Assembly: GCA_037440545.1 (NCBI GenBank)
Contig: JBBITX010000022.1
Span: forward strand, 1 to 20,297
From: JAVZIQ01 sp037440545
Lineage (GTDB): Archaea > Thermoproteota > Bathyarchaeia > Bathyarchaeales > Bathycorpusculaceae
Length of the DNA: 20,297 nucleotides
Direction: 5' to 3'
The position numbers were made by a program, and so were the translations under genes. This document shows, one piece after another, positions 1-7,441 of the stretch (positions are counted from its first letter, which is position 1; every line of letters starts with the position of its first letter). The notes beneath the pieces are model-generated. The model had not been told where the DNA came from, searched no databases, and saw nothing but the letters and a program-made list of their open reading frames with translations.

Positions 1-818
1 TCTGGATACTTCTGCATAAGCTCTTTTATGCCAGGTACAAGATCCAAAAGTTTTTTCTCTTCTAAGAACTTCATGTTGGGCTTGCCTAAATCCACGCCCT
101 TTGCTACCAGGAACACGTGGCCTACGACGCCGCCTGTAAGCACATAATCCGCTATATTGTTTTCCAATACATACTTAGAGATTTCAAGAGAGTCGTCGGC
201 TTTTGCTCCCCCTAAAACATATACGCATGGCTTCTCAGGGTTTTCAAGCACCCTGCTAAGGGATTTCAACTCCCTTTCCATTATGCGTCCCGCATAGCTC
301 GGAAGAACAGATGTGAATCCCACCATTGAAACGTGTGCTCTATGGGCTGCTGCGAAGGCATCATTGACAAATAAGTCTGCTAGGGGCGCGAGCTCTTTAA
401 CGAGATCGGTTTTGGCGTGATCTTCAGGGGTTCCTTCTTTTGTTTCACCGGCGAAGTTTCTAACGTTCTCCAGGACAAGTATTTCCCCGCTTTTCAGCTC
501 TTTTATTGCGTTTTTAGCCTTCTCGCCGAAGACGTCGTCTACATATTTAACAGGCTTTCCAATAACTTTGCTTAGGAGTTCTGCATGTTGTTTTAGGGGT
601 ATAAAGTCAGGGTCGCCTCTCCTTCCTTGGTGGGCTAGCACAACCACTTTAGCTCCCTTTTCCACAAGCTCTTTTATTGTTGTTTCTCCATGGGCTCTTA
701 TTCTTGTATCGTCAAGAACCTTTTTTGTTTCAGGGTCTACTGGAGAGTTGAAGTCCACTCTTACAAGCACAGTTTTATTTTTCACGTCAACACTATCTAA
801 CGTTAAATACTTTACCAT
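1..818 (-). CDS. pgk: Phosphoglycerate kinase, archaeal type, 3' end missing at the window edge
   Basis: PGK interconverts 1,3-bisphosphoglycerate + ADP and 3-phosphoglycerate + ATP in the cytosol. About 272 codons are visible and the frame is still open at base 1; the family is about 410 residues, so the N-terminal 3-phosphoglycerate domain and the start of the nucleotide domain are present. Visible family signatures are TVLVRVDFNSPVD near the N terminus, DDTRIRAH, VVLAHQGRRGD (archaeal PGKs usually have LAHQGRPG), LENVRNFAGE and FVNDAFAAAHRAHVS. Two ATGs are possible, at 824 and 818; an AGG element at 826-828 lies 1 base from the first and 7 from the second, so 818 is preferred. It follows gap by 64 bases on the same strand; a TATA-like stretch near 867-875 could give it its own promoter. 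Confidence 0.95.
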   Translation of the reverse strand, partial: MVKYLTLDSVDVKNKTVLVRVDFNSPVDPETKKVLDDTRIRAHGETTIKELVEKGAKVVVLAHQGRRGDPDFIPLKQHAELLSKVIGKPVKYVDDVFGEKAKNAIKELKSGEILVLENVRNFAGETKEGTPEDHAKTDLVKELAPLADLFVNDAFAAAHRAHVSMVGFTSVLPSYAGRIMERELKSLSRVLENPEKPCVYVLGGAKADDSLEISKYVLENNIADYVLTGGVVGHVFLVAKGVDLGKPNMKFLEEKKLLDLVPGIKELMQKYP

Positions 819-882
819 ACTCATTCCTCTCGATGTAGAAGAAAAAATAGGGGAAACTGTTTTTTAAGTTTATATGTTCCTG

Positions 883-1896
883 CTAGAAGCCCGCCTTCTT
901 CCCTATAAGCTCTATAAGTTCAACCATTCTGCAGGAGAAGCCCCATTCGTTGTCGTACCATGCTAGAACTTTAACGAGATTTCCAGCTACAACCATTGTT
1001 GAGAGGCCGTCAACTATGGCGGAGTAGGACGTATGGTTAACATCGGTTGAAACTATAGGGTCTTCTGTATACTCTAATATACCTTTTAATGGTCCTTCTG
1101 CAGCCTTCTTAAAGGCAGCGTTAACCTCCTCTTTCGTTACATTCTTTTCCAGAACTGCTGTTAAGTCAACTATTGAAACGTTTGGTACGGGAACGCGCAG
1201 TGCTATGCCGTCAATTTTGCCCTTAAGTTCTGGGAAAACTAGGGCTGACGCTCTAGCAGCCCCTGTGGTTGTGGGAATAATGTTCACTGCACCCGCCCTA
1301 GCCCTCCGGAGGTCCCTGTGAACGAGGTCCATGATTCTCTGGTCGTTTGTGTATGCATGGGCAGTTGTCATAAGCGCTGATTTTATCCCGAAGTTTTCAT
1401 GTAAAACTTTTACGCAGGGTATGACACAGTTTGTTGTGCAAGAAGCGTTTGAAAGTATGTTGTGATTTTCATGGTCGTATTTATCATGATTTACGCCTAG
1501 AACTATTGTTATGTCAGGGTTTTCCGCCGGCGCTGATATCAGAACTTTTTTAGCTCCAGCCTGCAAGTGTTTTGCGGCATCCTCTCTCTTTGTGAAAAGC
1601 CCTGTAGATTCTACAGCCAAGTATACATCTAATTCTTTCCATGGAAGCAGAGCAGGGTCCTTTTGAGTTAAAACCTTAAGTTCTTTTCCGTTCACTATGA
1701 TGTTGTTATCTTTCACTTGAACGTCTGCGTTAAACCTTCCATGTACGGAATCATATTTTAAAAGGTGGGCAAGTGTCTTAGCGTCTGTCACGTCGTTTAT
1801 CGCTAAGAAGTCAATGTTAGCATTTCTTTCTATTGCTGCTCTGTATAGAAGTCTTCCAATTCTTCCAAAACCGTTTATGGCTACTTTTATCGCCAT
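883..1896 (-). CDS. gap: Glyceraldehyde-3-phosphate dehydrogenase, bacterial class I type
   Basis: Phosphorylating GAPDH, converting glyceraldehyde 3-phosphate + NAD(P) + Pi to 1,3-bisphosphoglycerate. The 337 residues match the bacterial/eukaryotic class: INGFGRIGR at residues 7-15, the adenine-ribose acidic residue D35 in INDVTD (usual for NAD preference), SNASCTTNC with catalytic C153, and partner H180 in MTTAHAYTND. The C-terminal YDNEWGFSCRMVEL is also class-typical. Most archaea instead carry the distantly related class II enzyme, so this gene has a bacterial look. The position after DL in IMDLVHRDLRRARA, often Pro in NAD enzymes, is Val here. ATG start at 1896 is preceded by a good GGTGAT element. 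It sits directly upstream of pgk, the partner enzyme in the same pathway, so co-expression is likely. Confidence 0.97.
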   Translation of the reverse strand: MAIKVAINGFGRIGRLLYRAAIERNANIDFLAINDVTDAKTLAHLLKYDSVHGRFNADVQVKDNNIIVNGKELKVLTQKDPALLPWKELDVYLAVESTGLFTKREDAAKHLQAGAKKVLISAPAENPDITIVLGVNHDKYDHENHNILSNASCTTNCVIPCVKVLHENFGIKSALMTTAHAYTNDQRIMDLVHRDLRRARAGAVNIIPTTTGAARASALVFPELKGKIDGIALRVPVPNVSIVDLTAVLEKNVTKEEVNAAFKKAAEGPLKGILEYTEDPIVSTDVNHTSYSAIVDGLSTMVVAGNLVKVLAWYDNEWGFSCRMVELIELIGKKAGF

Positions 1897-1986
1897 TTAA
1901 ATCACCATCGCTTAGAGTTGCAGTATTATTTGGAACTGTTTTTCCTAATTAATTTTCCGACTGAAATTTAAAAAAATGTGAGGTGT

Positions 1987-3330
1987 TTAGCGAAGTTTCA
2001 TCAGAATCATTTCTGCAGCCAGAACCATGGGCTCCCATGTTTCACTTAAAGGTGGAGCATACGCAGTGTCTGCCTTTGCCAGCTCACGTATCGTCATCTG
2101 TTTTTGTATTGCAAAGGATAAAGCATTTATACGTTGGGTTACTTCTTCGCCGCCTAATATTTGGCCGCCGACCAAGCGTTGAGATTCCTTCTCAACGACA
2201 AGCTTAACTTTTATAGGCATGGCCCCAGGATAATAATCTGCCCTAGTTTTTGAAGATATAGACCCTGAAACTGTTTCAATTCCAGCTCTCTTGGCTGCCG
2301 TCTCTGTTAAGCCTGTAACACCTACCTGTATATCATAAAGCTGCGTCACCGCGGATCCTAGAACGCCTGTGAAAAGTGCATAACCTCCAGCGGCGTTTAT
2401 TCCAGCAACCTTTCCTTGTCTAACAGCTACTGTGCCAAGCTGCTGGAGAACTGGTTTCTGTGTTACTATATGTGTAGATTCTGCGCAATCGCCCACAGCG
2501 TAAACATCCTTTACGTTTGTCTCCATCTTCGCATTCGTTTTCACAGCCCTTGTTTCGCCTAAAGCTATTCCAGCCTCTGTTGCGATTTGGGTGTTAGCTC
2601 TAACGCCGAATGCGCTTACAAATAGATCTGCGTTTATTTGTTCCCCTCCAGCCATTATTCCCGTAACATTGTCTTCCCCTAAGAATTCTTCAACAGGCTT
2701 ACCTGTTAAGATTCTTACTCCCTTCTGTTCAAATGTTTCCTGAACAGTTTTGGCTATGTCTGAGTCCAGCATTGCAGGTAATACTTGGGGAAGCATTTCA
2801 ACAACGGTTACTTTCAAACCTCTTTCTTGGAGGGCTACCGCAGTCTCCAAGCCTATTAAACCAGCACCCATAACAACAGCTGTTTTCGCGCCTTCTCTTA
2901 TGGCTTGATCTATTTTTTCCCCATCCTCAATCGTTCTAAGCGGAAGTATCCCCTTTTTCTCTCTGCCTTTTATGGGAGGTGTAAAGGCTGATGCTCCTGA
3001 GGCGATTATTAGGCTGTCGTATGGAATTTCTTTTTTATCGCCTTTGCTCACCGTTTCAACAACTTTTCTGCCTGTGTCTATTTTTGTCACCTTTGTTTCA
3101 GTTAGTAGTTTTAGCTTCATCATTTGGAAATAGCTGGGTTGAAAGACTATTAGGTTGTTAAAGCTTGGTATGTGTCCACCTATCACGAATGGTAAGCCAC
3201 ATCGGGAGTAGCCTGCGTGCTTCTCTTCTGTTATGAGGGTTATCTCTGCTGTTCGATCTGTTTTCCGGGCTGCTGAGGCTGCGTCAACTCCAGCGGCATG
3301 TGCCCCAATTATCACTATGCGTTTAGGCAA
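1987..3330 (-). CDS. FAD-dependent pyridine nucleotide-disulfide oxidoreductase, CoA-disulfide reductase / NADH oxidase family
   Basis: A 447-residue flavoprotein with the one-cysteine architecture of the NOX/CoA-disulfide reductase group. In order: N-terminal FAD Rossmann fold (IVIIGAHAAG, residues 5-14), the redox Cys C44 in GYSRCGLPFVIGG, NAD(P)H fold GAGLIG at 155-160 with E178 at the end of the second strand, second FAD motif YAVGDCAE near 277-284, and a C-terminal dimerisation domain with YAPPLSETWEP. The CxxxxC pair of true dihydrolipoamide dehydrogenase is absent. The start is TTG at 3330, three bases after the stop of the lipoyl H-protein gene, so translation is probably coupled. That pairing suggests its substrate may be a lipoyl or other disulfide, but NADH oxidase, CoA-disulfide or polysulfide reductase activity is equally compatible with the sequence. 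Confidence 0.9.
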   Translation of the reverse strand: MPKRIVIIGAHAAGVDAASAARKTDRTAEITLITEEKHAGYSRCGLPFVIGGHIPSFNNLIVFQPSYFQMMKLKLLTETKVTKIDTGRKVVETVSKGDKKEIPYDSLIIASGASAFTPPIKGREKKGILPLRTIEDGEKIDQAIREGAKTAVVMGAGLIGLETAVALQERGLKVTVVEMLPQVLPAMLDSDIAKTVQETFEQKGVRILTGKPVEEFLGEDNVTGIMAGGEQINADLFVSAFGVRANTQIATEAGIALGETRAVKTNAKMETNVKDVYAVGDCAESTHIVTQKPVLQQLGTVAVRQGKVAGINAAGGYALFTGVLGSAVTQLYDIQVGVTGLTETAAKRAGIETVSGSISSKTRADYYPGAMPIKVKLVVEKESQRLVGGQILGGEEVTQRINALSFAIQKQMTIRELAKADTAYAPPLSETWEPMVLAAEMILMKLR

Positions 3331-3333
3331 GCG

Positions 3334-3753
3334 CTATTTCCCTTCTTTTATTAGGCTTTTATGCCATTCAACTGCTTGGTTGAAGTCCATTAGGTTTTTG
3401 AGCTCATCCTGAAGATTTGTAGGTCTAATCACTAAGAGCCAACCATTTCCATAAGGATCTTCGTTTAAAAGCTCAGGCTTTGATTGGACTTCTTCATTTA
3501 CTTCCTCTACTGTTCCGCTTATTGGGGCTATTAAGTCTGACACGGCTTTAACGGATTCCACGGTTCCGTAGGGTTCATTTTGTTTTGTAGTAGTCCCAGA
3601 GCTTGGAAGCTCAGCGTAAACAATTTCTCTGAGCTGTTTCTGTGCGTAGTCTGTAATGCCGACGCGGACTTTATCCCCTTCAATTTTTAACCATTCAAAA
3701 TCCTTTGAATAATATAGCCCCTCAACCACTTCGTATCCGTCGACTTTCACCAA
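3334..3753 (-). CDS. gcvH: Glycine cleavage system H-like lipoyl protein
   Basis: Small lipoyl-carrier protein of the GcvH family. The lipoylation motif ESVKAVSDL is intact (target lysine at residue 69 from the chosen start), and the usual flanks are present: LYYSKDFEWLK near the N terminus, VGITDYAQKQL, the IAPISGTVEEVN turn after the lysine, and NEDPYGNGWLLVI. The frame can be extended to GTG at 3762, but that GTG lies inside an AGAGGTGA ribosome-binding element; TTG at 3753 is 5 bases downstream of that element and gives the family-like start MVKVDGYEV. No gcvT, gcvP or lipoate ligase gene is in the window. The only partner is the flavoprotein that follows immediately, so it could serve glycine cleavage encoded elsewhere or another lipoyl-dependent reaction. 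Confidence 0.9.
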   Translation of the reverse strand: MVKVDGYEVVEGLYYSKDFEWLKIEGDKVRVGITDYAQKQLREIVYAELPSSGTTTKQNEPYGTVESVKAVSDLIAPISGTVEEVNEEVQSKPELLNEDPYGNGWLLVIRPTNLQDELKNLMDFNQAVEWHKSLIKEGK

Positions 3754-3784
3754 CTTTTTCACCTCTCAAGTAGCAGTTTATTTT

Positions 3785-3796
3785 TGTAAGCTTACA
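3785..3796. promoter_or_regulatory. Perfect 12-bp palindrome upstream of gcvH, candidate operator
   Basis: TGTAAGCTTACA is a perfect inverted repeat 31 bases upstream of the chosen gcvH start. A half-site, TTGTAAGC, recurs at 3813-3820. An AT-rich TATA-like stretch on the minus strand (about 3797-3806) lies between them, so the palindrome would fall between the TATA box and the transcription start, a usual place for an archaeal repressor. The regulatory role is an inference from position only. Confidence 0.4.
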
Positions 3797-4015
3797 CCTT
3801 TAAAATTAACTGTTGTAAGCACGCTCCTACTTATATGAATTTTGGGGTTTAAGAAAAGTTACTACAATAAGTGGAAAAATCGTTCTTTCTTAATATAGCT
3901 GGATGTACATCGACTACTACTTGACTGTTGACGGAAGATATTCTCTTACAGTTTTCCTTTTACTTTGGAAAATGTTTAATTAAGGGATTAAGTGTAAAGC
4001 TGTGCAGATGGATGG

Positions 4016-4393
4016 ATGAATTTGAGCGAGGAATTAGCTAAACTTCCACCCCAAGTTCAAGAGCGCCTCCTGAGGTTTCAGCAGCTGCAGCAGACTTTGC
4101 AGTCAGTTTTAGCTCAGAAGCAACAAGTTGAAATTGAACTCACCGAGGTTGAGCAGGCTTTGGCTGAGTTGCAGAAGACAGCAGATGAAGCTGTAATTTA
4201 TAAGTCTGTAGGTTCGCTCCTTGTGAAAACAGAAAAGGCAAAAGTTACTGTGGACCTTAACGAGAGAAAAGAGCTTTTGAACATGCGTGCCTCTGTTTTG
4301 GGCAAACAAGAAGAACGCCTAAGAAGCCAAATGAAAGAACTTCAGGCGAAGCTTCAGCAGGATTTGGCTCCCATCTCAGGTTCCCAGCCTTAA
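4016..4393 (+). CDS. pfdB: Prefoldin subunit beta
   Basis: Subunit of the hexameric (alpha2 beta4) prefoldin chaperone that holds unfolded proteins and passes them to the thermosome. The 125 residues show the family plan: an N-terminal coiled-coil helix rich in Q/L/E (residues 5-50), a central hairpin region (VIYKSVGSLLVKTEKAKVTVDLNERKE is split around residue 70, the conserved YKxVG...V stretch), and a second coiled coil (about 85-118). Length fits the beta class. ATG at 4016 gives the family N terminus; an AT-rich TTTAATTA box at about 3975-3982 is a plausible promoter with a short leader. It heads a three-gene run with DUF3194 and a DHH phosphoesterase. Confidence 0.93.
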   Translation: MNLSEELAKLPPQVQERLLRFQQLQQTLQSVLAQKQQVEIELTEVEQALAELQKTADEAVIYKSVGSLLVKTEKAKVTVDLNERKELLNMRASVLGKQEERLRSQMKELQAKLQQDLAPISGSQP

Positions 4394-4432
4394 AAGTTTC
4401 AGTTAGCATTTAAGGCTAATTTAGGTGGAAAC

Positions 4433-4735
4433 TTGGAAGAAATGGGTTTGCAAGGGCTAACAGAAGAACAAATGGAGACTGTCTGCAGTCTTGCAGAAGA
4501 AGCTGCCAGAGAGTACATTTTAACGCGCGTTCCGCAGAAACGCGTCGAAACCCTAAACATAACTGTCGAAACCTCACTTGAATATCCTGTAACTTTGACG
4601 GTTGAAGTGGAGTTGGAGTTATCTCCGCTCATGCGAAACTTCAATGTTCAAAAGCTTGCGGATGAAGCGGTAAAAGAAGCCTTTGCAAAAGCTGAAAAAT
4701 ACATGAGGGAGCTGAAATGTCATTCTCAAAAATAG
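4433..4735 (+). CDS. DUF3194 family protein, function unknown
   Basis: A 100-residue acidic protein that I recognise as the archaeal DUF3194 family by its length, its LNITVETSLEYPVTLTVEVELELSP core (quoted in part) and its place right after prefoldin beta, a common archaeal arrangement. The N-terminal half is helical (EEQMETVCSLAEEAAREYI), the middle has alternating hydrophobic strands, and the C-terminal helix contains ADEAVKEAFAKAEKYM. No catalytic motif is evident. The TTG start at 4433 is chosen because GGTGG at 4424-4428 lies 4 bases upstream; an in-frame ATG at 4442 is the alternative. It overlaps the next gene by 19 bases, so the two are translationally linked. Confidence 0.75.
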   Translation: MEEMGLQGLTEEQMETVCSLAEEAAREYILTRVPQKRVETLNITVETSLEYPVTLTVEVELELSPLMRNFNVQKLADEAVKEAFAKAEKYMRELKCHSQK

Positions 4736-5715
4736 CTGAAATAATAGGTGAACTGAATGCTAAGCGCATTGTTTTGTTATGCCATCATAACGCAGATCCA
4801 GACGCTATATGTTCAGCCTATGCCTTATCAAACTTGATGAAACGTTATAAACCGGAAGCGAATGTGGAGATAGGTGTAGCTCAGGGAGTAAGCCGCCTCT
4901 CAAAGCACATCCTACATCATTTGCCTATAATTGTTGAAAATAAGCCCAGCATTGATAATGCTGATATAATTGTACTTCTCGACACTAATACTATTCAGCA
5001 ACTGGGAAGTCTGGCTGAAAGAGTGAAGGCCTCAAAAGCGCCCATAATAGTCATTGATCATCATGCAGCCCACCCGGAAACAGAGAAAATGGCCAGGGTC
5101 TGCATAACAGATGAAAGTGCCTCATCTACATGCGAAATTGTGTACAATTTTTACAAGGAAACCAAAATGCAAGTAGAGGAGGCTGAGGCTAAAGCTCTGT
5201 TCCTAGGCATAGCCTTCGACACACGCCACTTCGTACTTGCCACTTCAGCAACTCTTAAAACAATAGCAGAACTCATAGAAACAGGGTTAAACGCTCAGGA
5301 AACATTAGCTTTACTATCCCTACCCATGGACTATTCTGAGAGGGTGGCAAGGTTGAAAGCATGTAAAAGAGCTAAACTATTCAAGGTTGGCGAGTGGATT
5401 GTAGCTTTATCCCACGTCAGTGCCTATCAAGCTTCAGCTGCGAGGGCTATTATCGACTTGGGAGCTCATTTTGCAGCTGTGGCTGGACAGCGAAACGAAA
5501 GCCTTGAGATAAGCCTGCGCTGCGCTAGAGAATTTAACGAGAAAACTGGAATACATTTAGGGAGAGACATAGCTAAGCCATTAGGCGAATACCTTAAAGG
5601 TATGGGTGGGGGGCACTCCACGTCCGCAGGCGTTAATGGCTTTGGCGACATGGAGGTTGGGTTGAAGAGGTGTTTTAAGCTTTTAAGGGAAAAGATACTT
5701 CAGACAAAAAATTAA
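4717..5715 (+). CDS. DHH-family phosphoesterase (DHH/DHHA1, RecJ- or NrnA-like)
   Basis: A 332-residue two-domain metal-dependent phosphoesterase. Motifs in order: HHNADPDA (residues 23-30), LLDTN with D89, the name-giving DHH at 114-116 in VIDHHAAHP, a further metal Asp in IAFDTRHF (D168), and the DHHA1 signature GMGGGHSTSAG (295-305) near the C terminus. Relatives hydrolyse short oligonucleotides, cyclic dinucleotides or 3'-phosphoadenosine phosphates; the exact substrate cannot be read from sequence. It is short for RecJ nucleases and close to the NrnA size class (about 310-340). ATG at 4717 has GAGGGAG 5 bases upstream. It shares an apparent operon with prefoldin beta and DUF3194. Confidence 0.9.
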   Translation: MSFSKIAEIIGELNAKRIVLLCHHNADPDAICSAYALSNLMKRYKPEANVEIGVAQGVSRLSKHILHHLPIIVENKPSIDNADIIVLLDTNTIQQLGSLAERVKASKAPIIVIDHHAAHPETEKMARVCITDESASSTCEIVYNFYKETKMQVEEAEAKALFLGIAFDTRHFVLATSATLKTIAELIETGLNAQETLALLSLPMDYSERVARLKACKRAKLFKVGEWIVALSHVSAYQASAARAIIDLGAHFAAVAGQRNESLEISLRCAREFNEKTGIHLGRDIAKPLGEYLKGMGGGHSTSAGVNGFGDMEVGLKRCFKLLREKILQTKN

Positions 5716-5769
5716 GTAGCTACTCTTAAATGAGATTTCCTAATTAAACTGGCCCGGGATTAAAAAGAA

Positions 5770-6624
5770 ATGCCAGTGATACGAACAGAAAACTTAACAT
5801 ACACATATCCAGGCGCTACAAAGCCTTCAATTAAAGAAGTCTCTATAAAAATAGAGGAAGGCGAATTTACCCTGATAACCGGTCCAAGTGGGTGTGGAAA
5901 AACAACCCTATGCAGATGTTTTAACGGTTTAATACCCCACTTTTATCAGGGCGATTTGAAGGGCGAAATAACCGTTGCTGGGCTGAAGGTTACAGAGCAT
6001 CCAACACATGAACTTTCAACCCATGTAGGCTTAGTTTTTCAAAACCCTGAAAACCAGCTTTTCGCCCTTTCAGTCGAGAAAGACGTGGCGTTTGGACTAG
6101 AAAACTTAGGCGTACCAAGGGAGGAAATGCGGAGCAGAGTGGATTGGGCCATGAAGCTTACAGGTATTTATGATCTGAGAGAACGCGCCCCACATGAGCT
6201 TTCAGGAGGTCAGCAACAACGTGTTGCAATAGCTGCTGTTTTAGCCATGAAGCCTAAAATAATAGTCTTAGATGAGCCAACCTCTTTCCTTGATCCTTTG
6301 GGAGCCAAAAATATTTTTGAAGTTATATATGAACTTAACAAGAAGCTTGGTATAACCATAATTTTGGTCGAGCATAGGCTTGACTTGACAGCCAAGTATG
6401 CGGACCACATTATAATAATGGATGATGGAAAGGTTGTTTTGGATGGAGAACCTCATGAAATTTTAGGGTCTGATGAAGCACGCCTAATAGGTGTTGGGAT
6501 TCCAAAGGCAACGCTTCTTTACAAAATGCTTCAAGCAGATGGAATAAAACTGGGTGAAAGCGTCCCTCTATGTTCAGAGGATATGGCCGAAAAAATAAGG
6601 GGTGTTTTGAAGGCCCATGATTGA
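5770..6624 (+). CDS. ecfA1: ECF transporter energizing ATPase, first subunit (EcfA1-like)
   Basis: ABC ATPase of an energy-coupling-factor vitamin/metabolite importer, peripheral to the inner face of the membrane. The 284 residues contain Walker A GPSGCGKT (38-45), Q-loop Q91 in VFQNPENQLF (the QNPxxQ form typical of Ecf ATPases), signature LSGGQQQ (144-150), Walker B IIVLDE (164-169), D-loop SFLDP and switch histidine H202 in LVEHRLD. A C-terminal extension of about 60 residues is usual for EcfA dimerisation. It overlaps the next ATPase gene by 8 bases. No substrate-binding S component is in this operon, so this is a stand-alone (group II-like) module. Confidence 0.95.
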   Translation: MPVIRTENLTYTYPGATKPSIKEVSIKIEEGEFTLITGPSGCGKTTLCRCFNGLIPHFYQGDLKGEITVAGLKVTEHPTHELSTHVGLVFQNPENQLFALSVEKDVAFGLENLGVPREEMRSRVDWAMKLTGIYDLRERAPHELSGGQQQRVAIAAVLAMKPKIIVLDEPTSFLDPLGAKNIFEVIYELNKKLGITIILVEHRLDLTAKYADHIIIMDDGKVVLDGEPHEILGSDEARLIGVGIPKATLLYKMLQADGIKLGESVPLCSEDMAEKIRGVLKAHD

Positions 6625-7441
6625 AGTCCAAAACGTGCACTTCACTTATCCAAATGGTGTAGAAGCCTTGAAAGGGGTTTCGCTGAAAATATCGGATGGA
6701 GAATTTGTAGCTATAATGGGAGAAAACGGGGCTGGGAAAACAACTCTTGTCAAACATTTCAATGGGCTTCTCAAGCCTACACGTGGTAAGGTGTTCGTTG
6801 ACGGAGTTGAAACCACAAAGGTAAGCGTTGCGACGTTGGCGAGGAAGGTTGGCTTTGTTTTCCAAAATCCGGATCATCAGCTTTTCAGCGAGACGGTTGA
6901 GGATGAAGTAGCCTTCGCCCTCAGAAACTTCGGGTTTAAAGAAAAAGTTATAAAGAGGCGGGTAACATGGGCCCTAAACCTTCTAGGCTTAGCGCATTAT
7001 AGAAAAACATCTCCTTTCATGCTTAGCGGAGGTGAAAGGAAACGTGTGGCGCTTGCCTCTGTTTTGGCTTGGAATCCAGAAATACTAATTTTAGACGAGC
7101 CTACAATTGGGCAGGACTACCAACAGAAAGATAAGCTCCGCCAATTCATTTTGCAAATGAAATCTCAAGGGAAAACAATTGTAATAGTAACTCACGATGT
7201 GGAGTTTGTGGCTGAATGTAAGCCTAGGGTAGTACTGATGCGGGGCGGGAAAATAATCGGAGATGGAGAAGCGCCTGAGGTGCTTACAAACTTGGAAATC
7301 CTAATCCAAGCGTCAATAGTTCCTCCCCAAATAACCCAAATATTCCTATTACTCTCCGATCTCAACTTCCCAAAGAATGTTATAGATGTTTACGAAGCAA
7401 AAAAACTTCTTCTAAACGTCCTTAAGGAGAGTCGGAAATGA
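6617..7441 (+). CDS. ecfA2: ECF transporter energizing ATPase, second subunit (EcfA2-like)
   Basis: Partner ATPase of the ECF module; EcfA1 and EcfA2 form the heterodimer that drives EcfT. The 274 residues have Walker A GENGAGKT (35-42), Q-loop VFQNPDHQLF (Q83), signature LSGGERK (136-142), Walker B LILDE (157-161) and switch histidine H193 in VTHDVE. The stretch after Walker B reads PTIGQDYQQ instead of the common PTxGLDP. All residues needed for ATP hydrolysis appear present. The ATG at 6617 overlaps the end of ecfA1, and the stop overlaps the ATG of ecfT (ATGA), pointing to strict co-translation. Confidence 0.95.
   Translation: MIEVQNVHFTYPNGVEALKGVSLKISDGEFVAIMGENGAGKTTLVKHFNGLLKPTRGKVFVDGVETTKVSVATLARKVGFVFQNPDHQLFSETVEDEVAFALRNFGFKEKVIKRRVTWALNLLGLAHYRKTSPFMLSGGERKRVALASVLAWNPEILILDEPTIGQDYQQKDKLRQFILQMKSQGKTIVIVTHDVEFVAECKPRVVLMRGGKIIGDGEAPEVLTNLEILIQASIVPPQITQIFLLLSDLNFPKNVIDVYEAKKLLLNVLKESRK

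Noticed and set aside
568..867. 99-codon plus-strand open frame
   Set aside because: It lies antisense to pgk, whose protein sequence is clearly conserved; composition looks like a shadow frame.
3903..3983. 26-codon frame upstream of prefoldin
   Set aside because: No family resemblance and it runs into the probable prefoldin promoter box.
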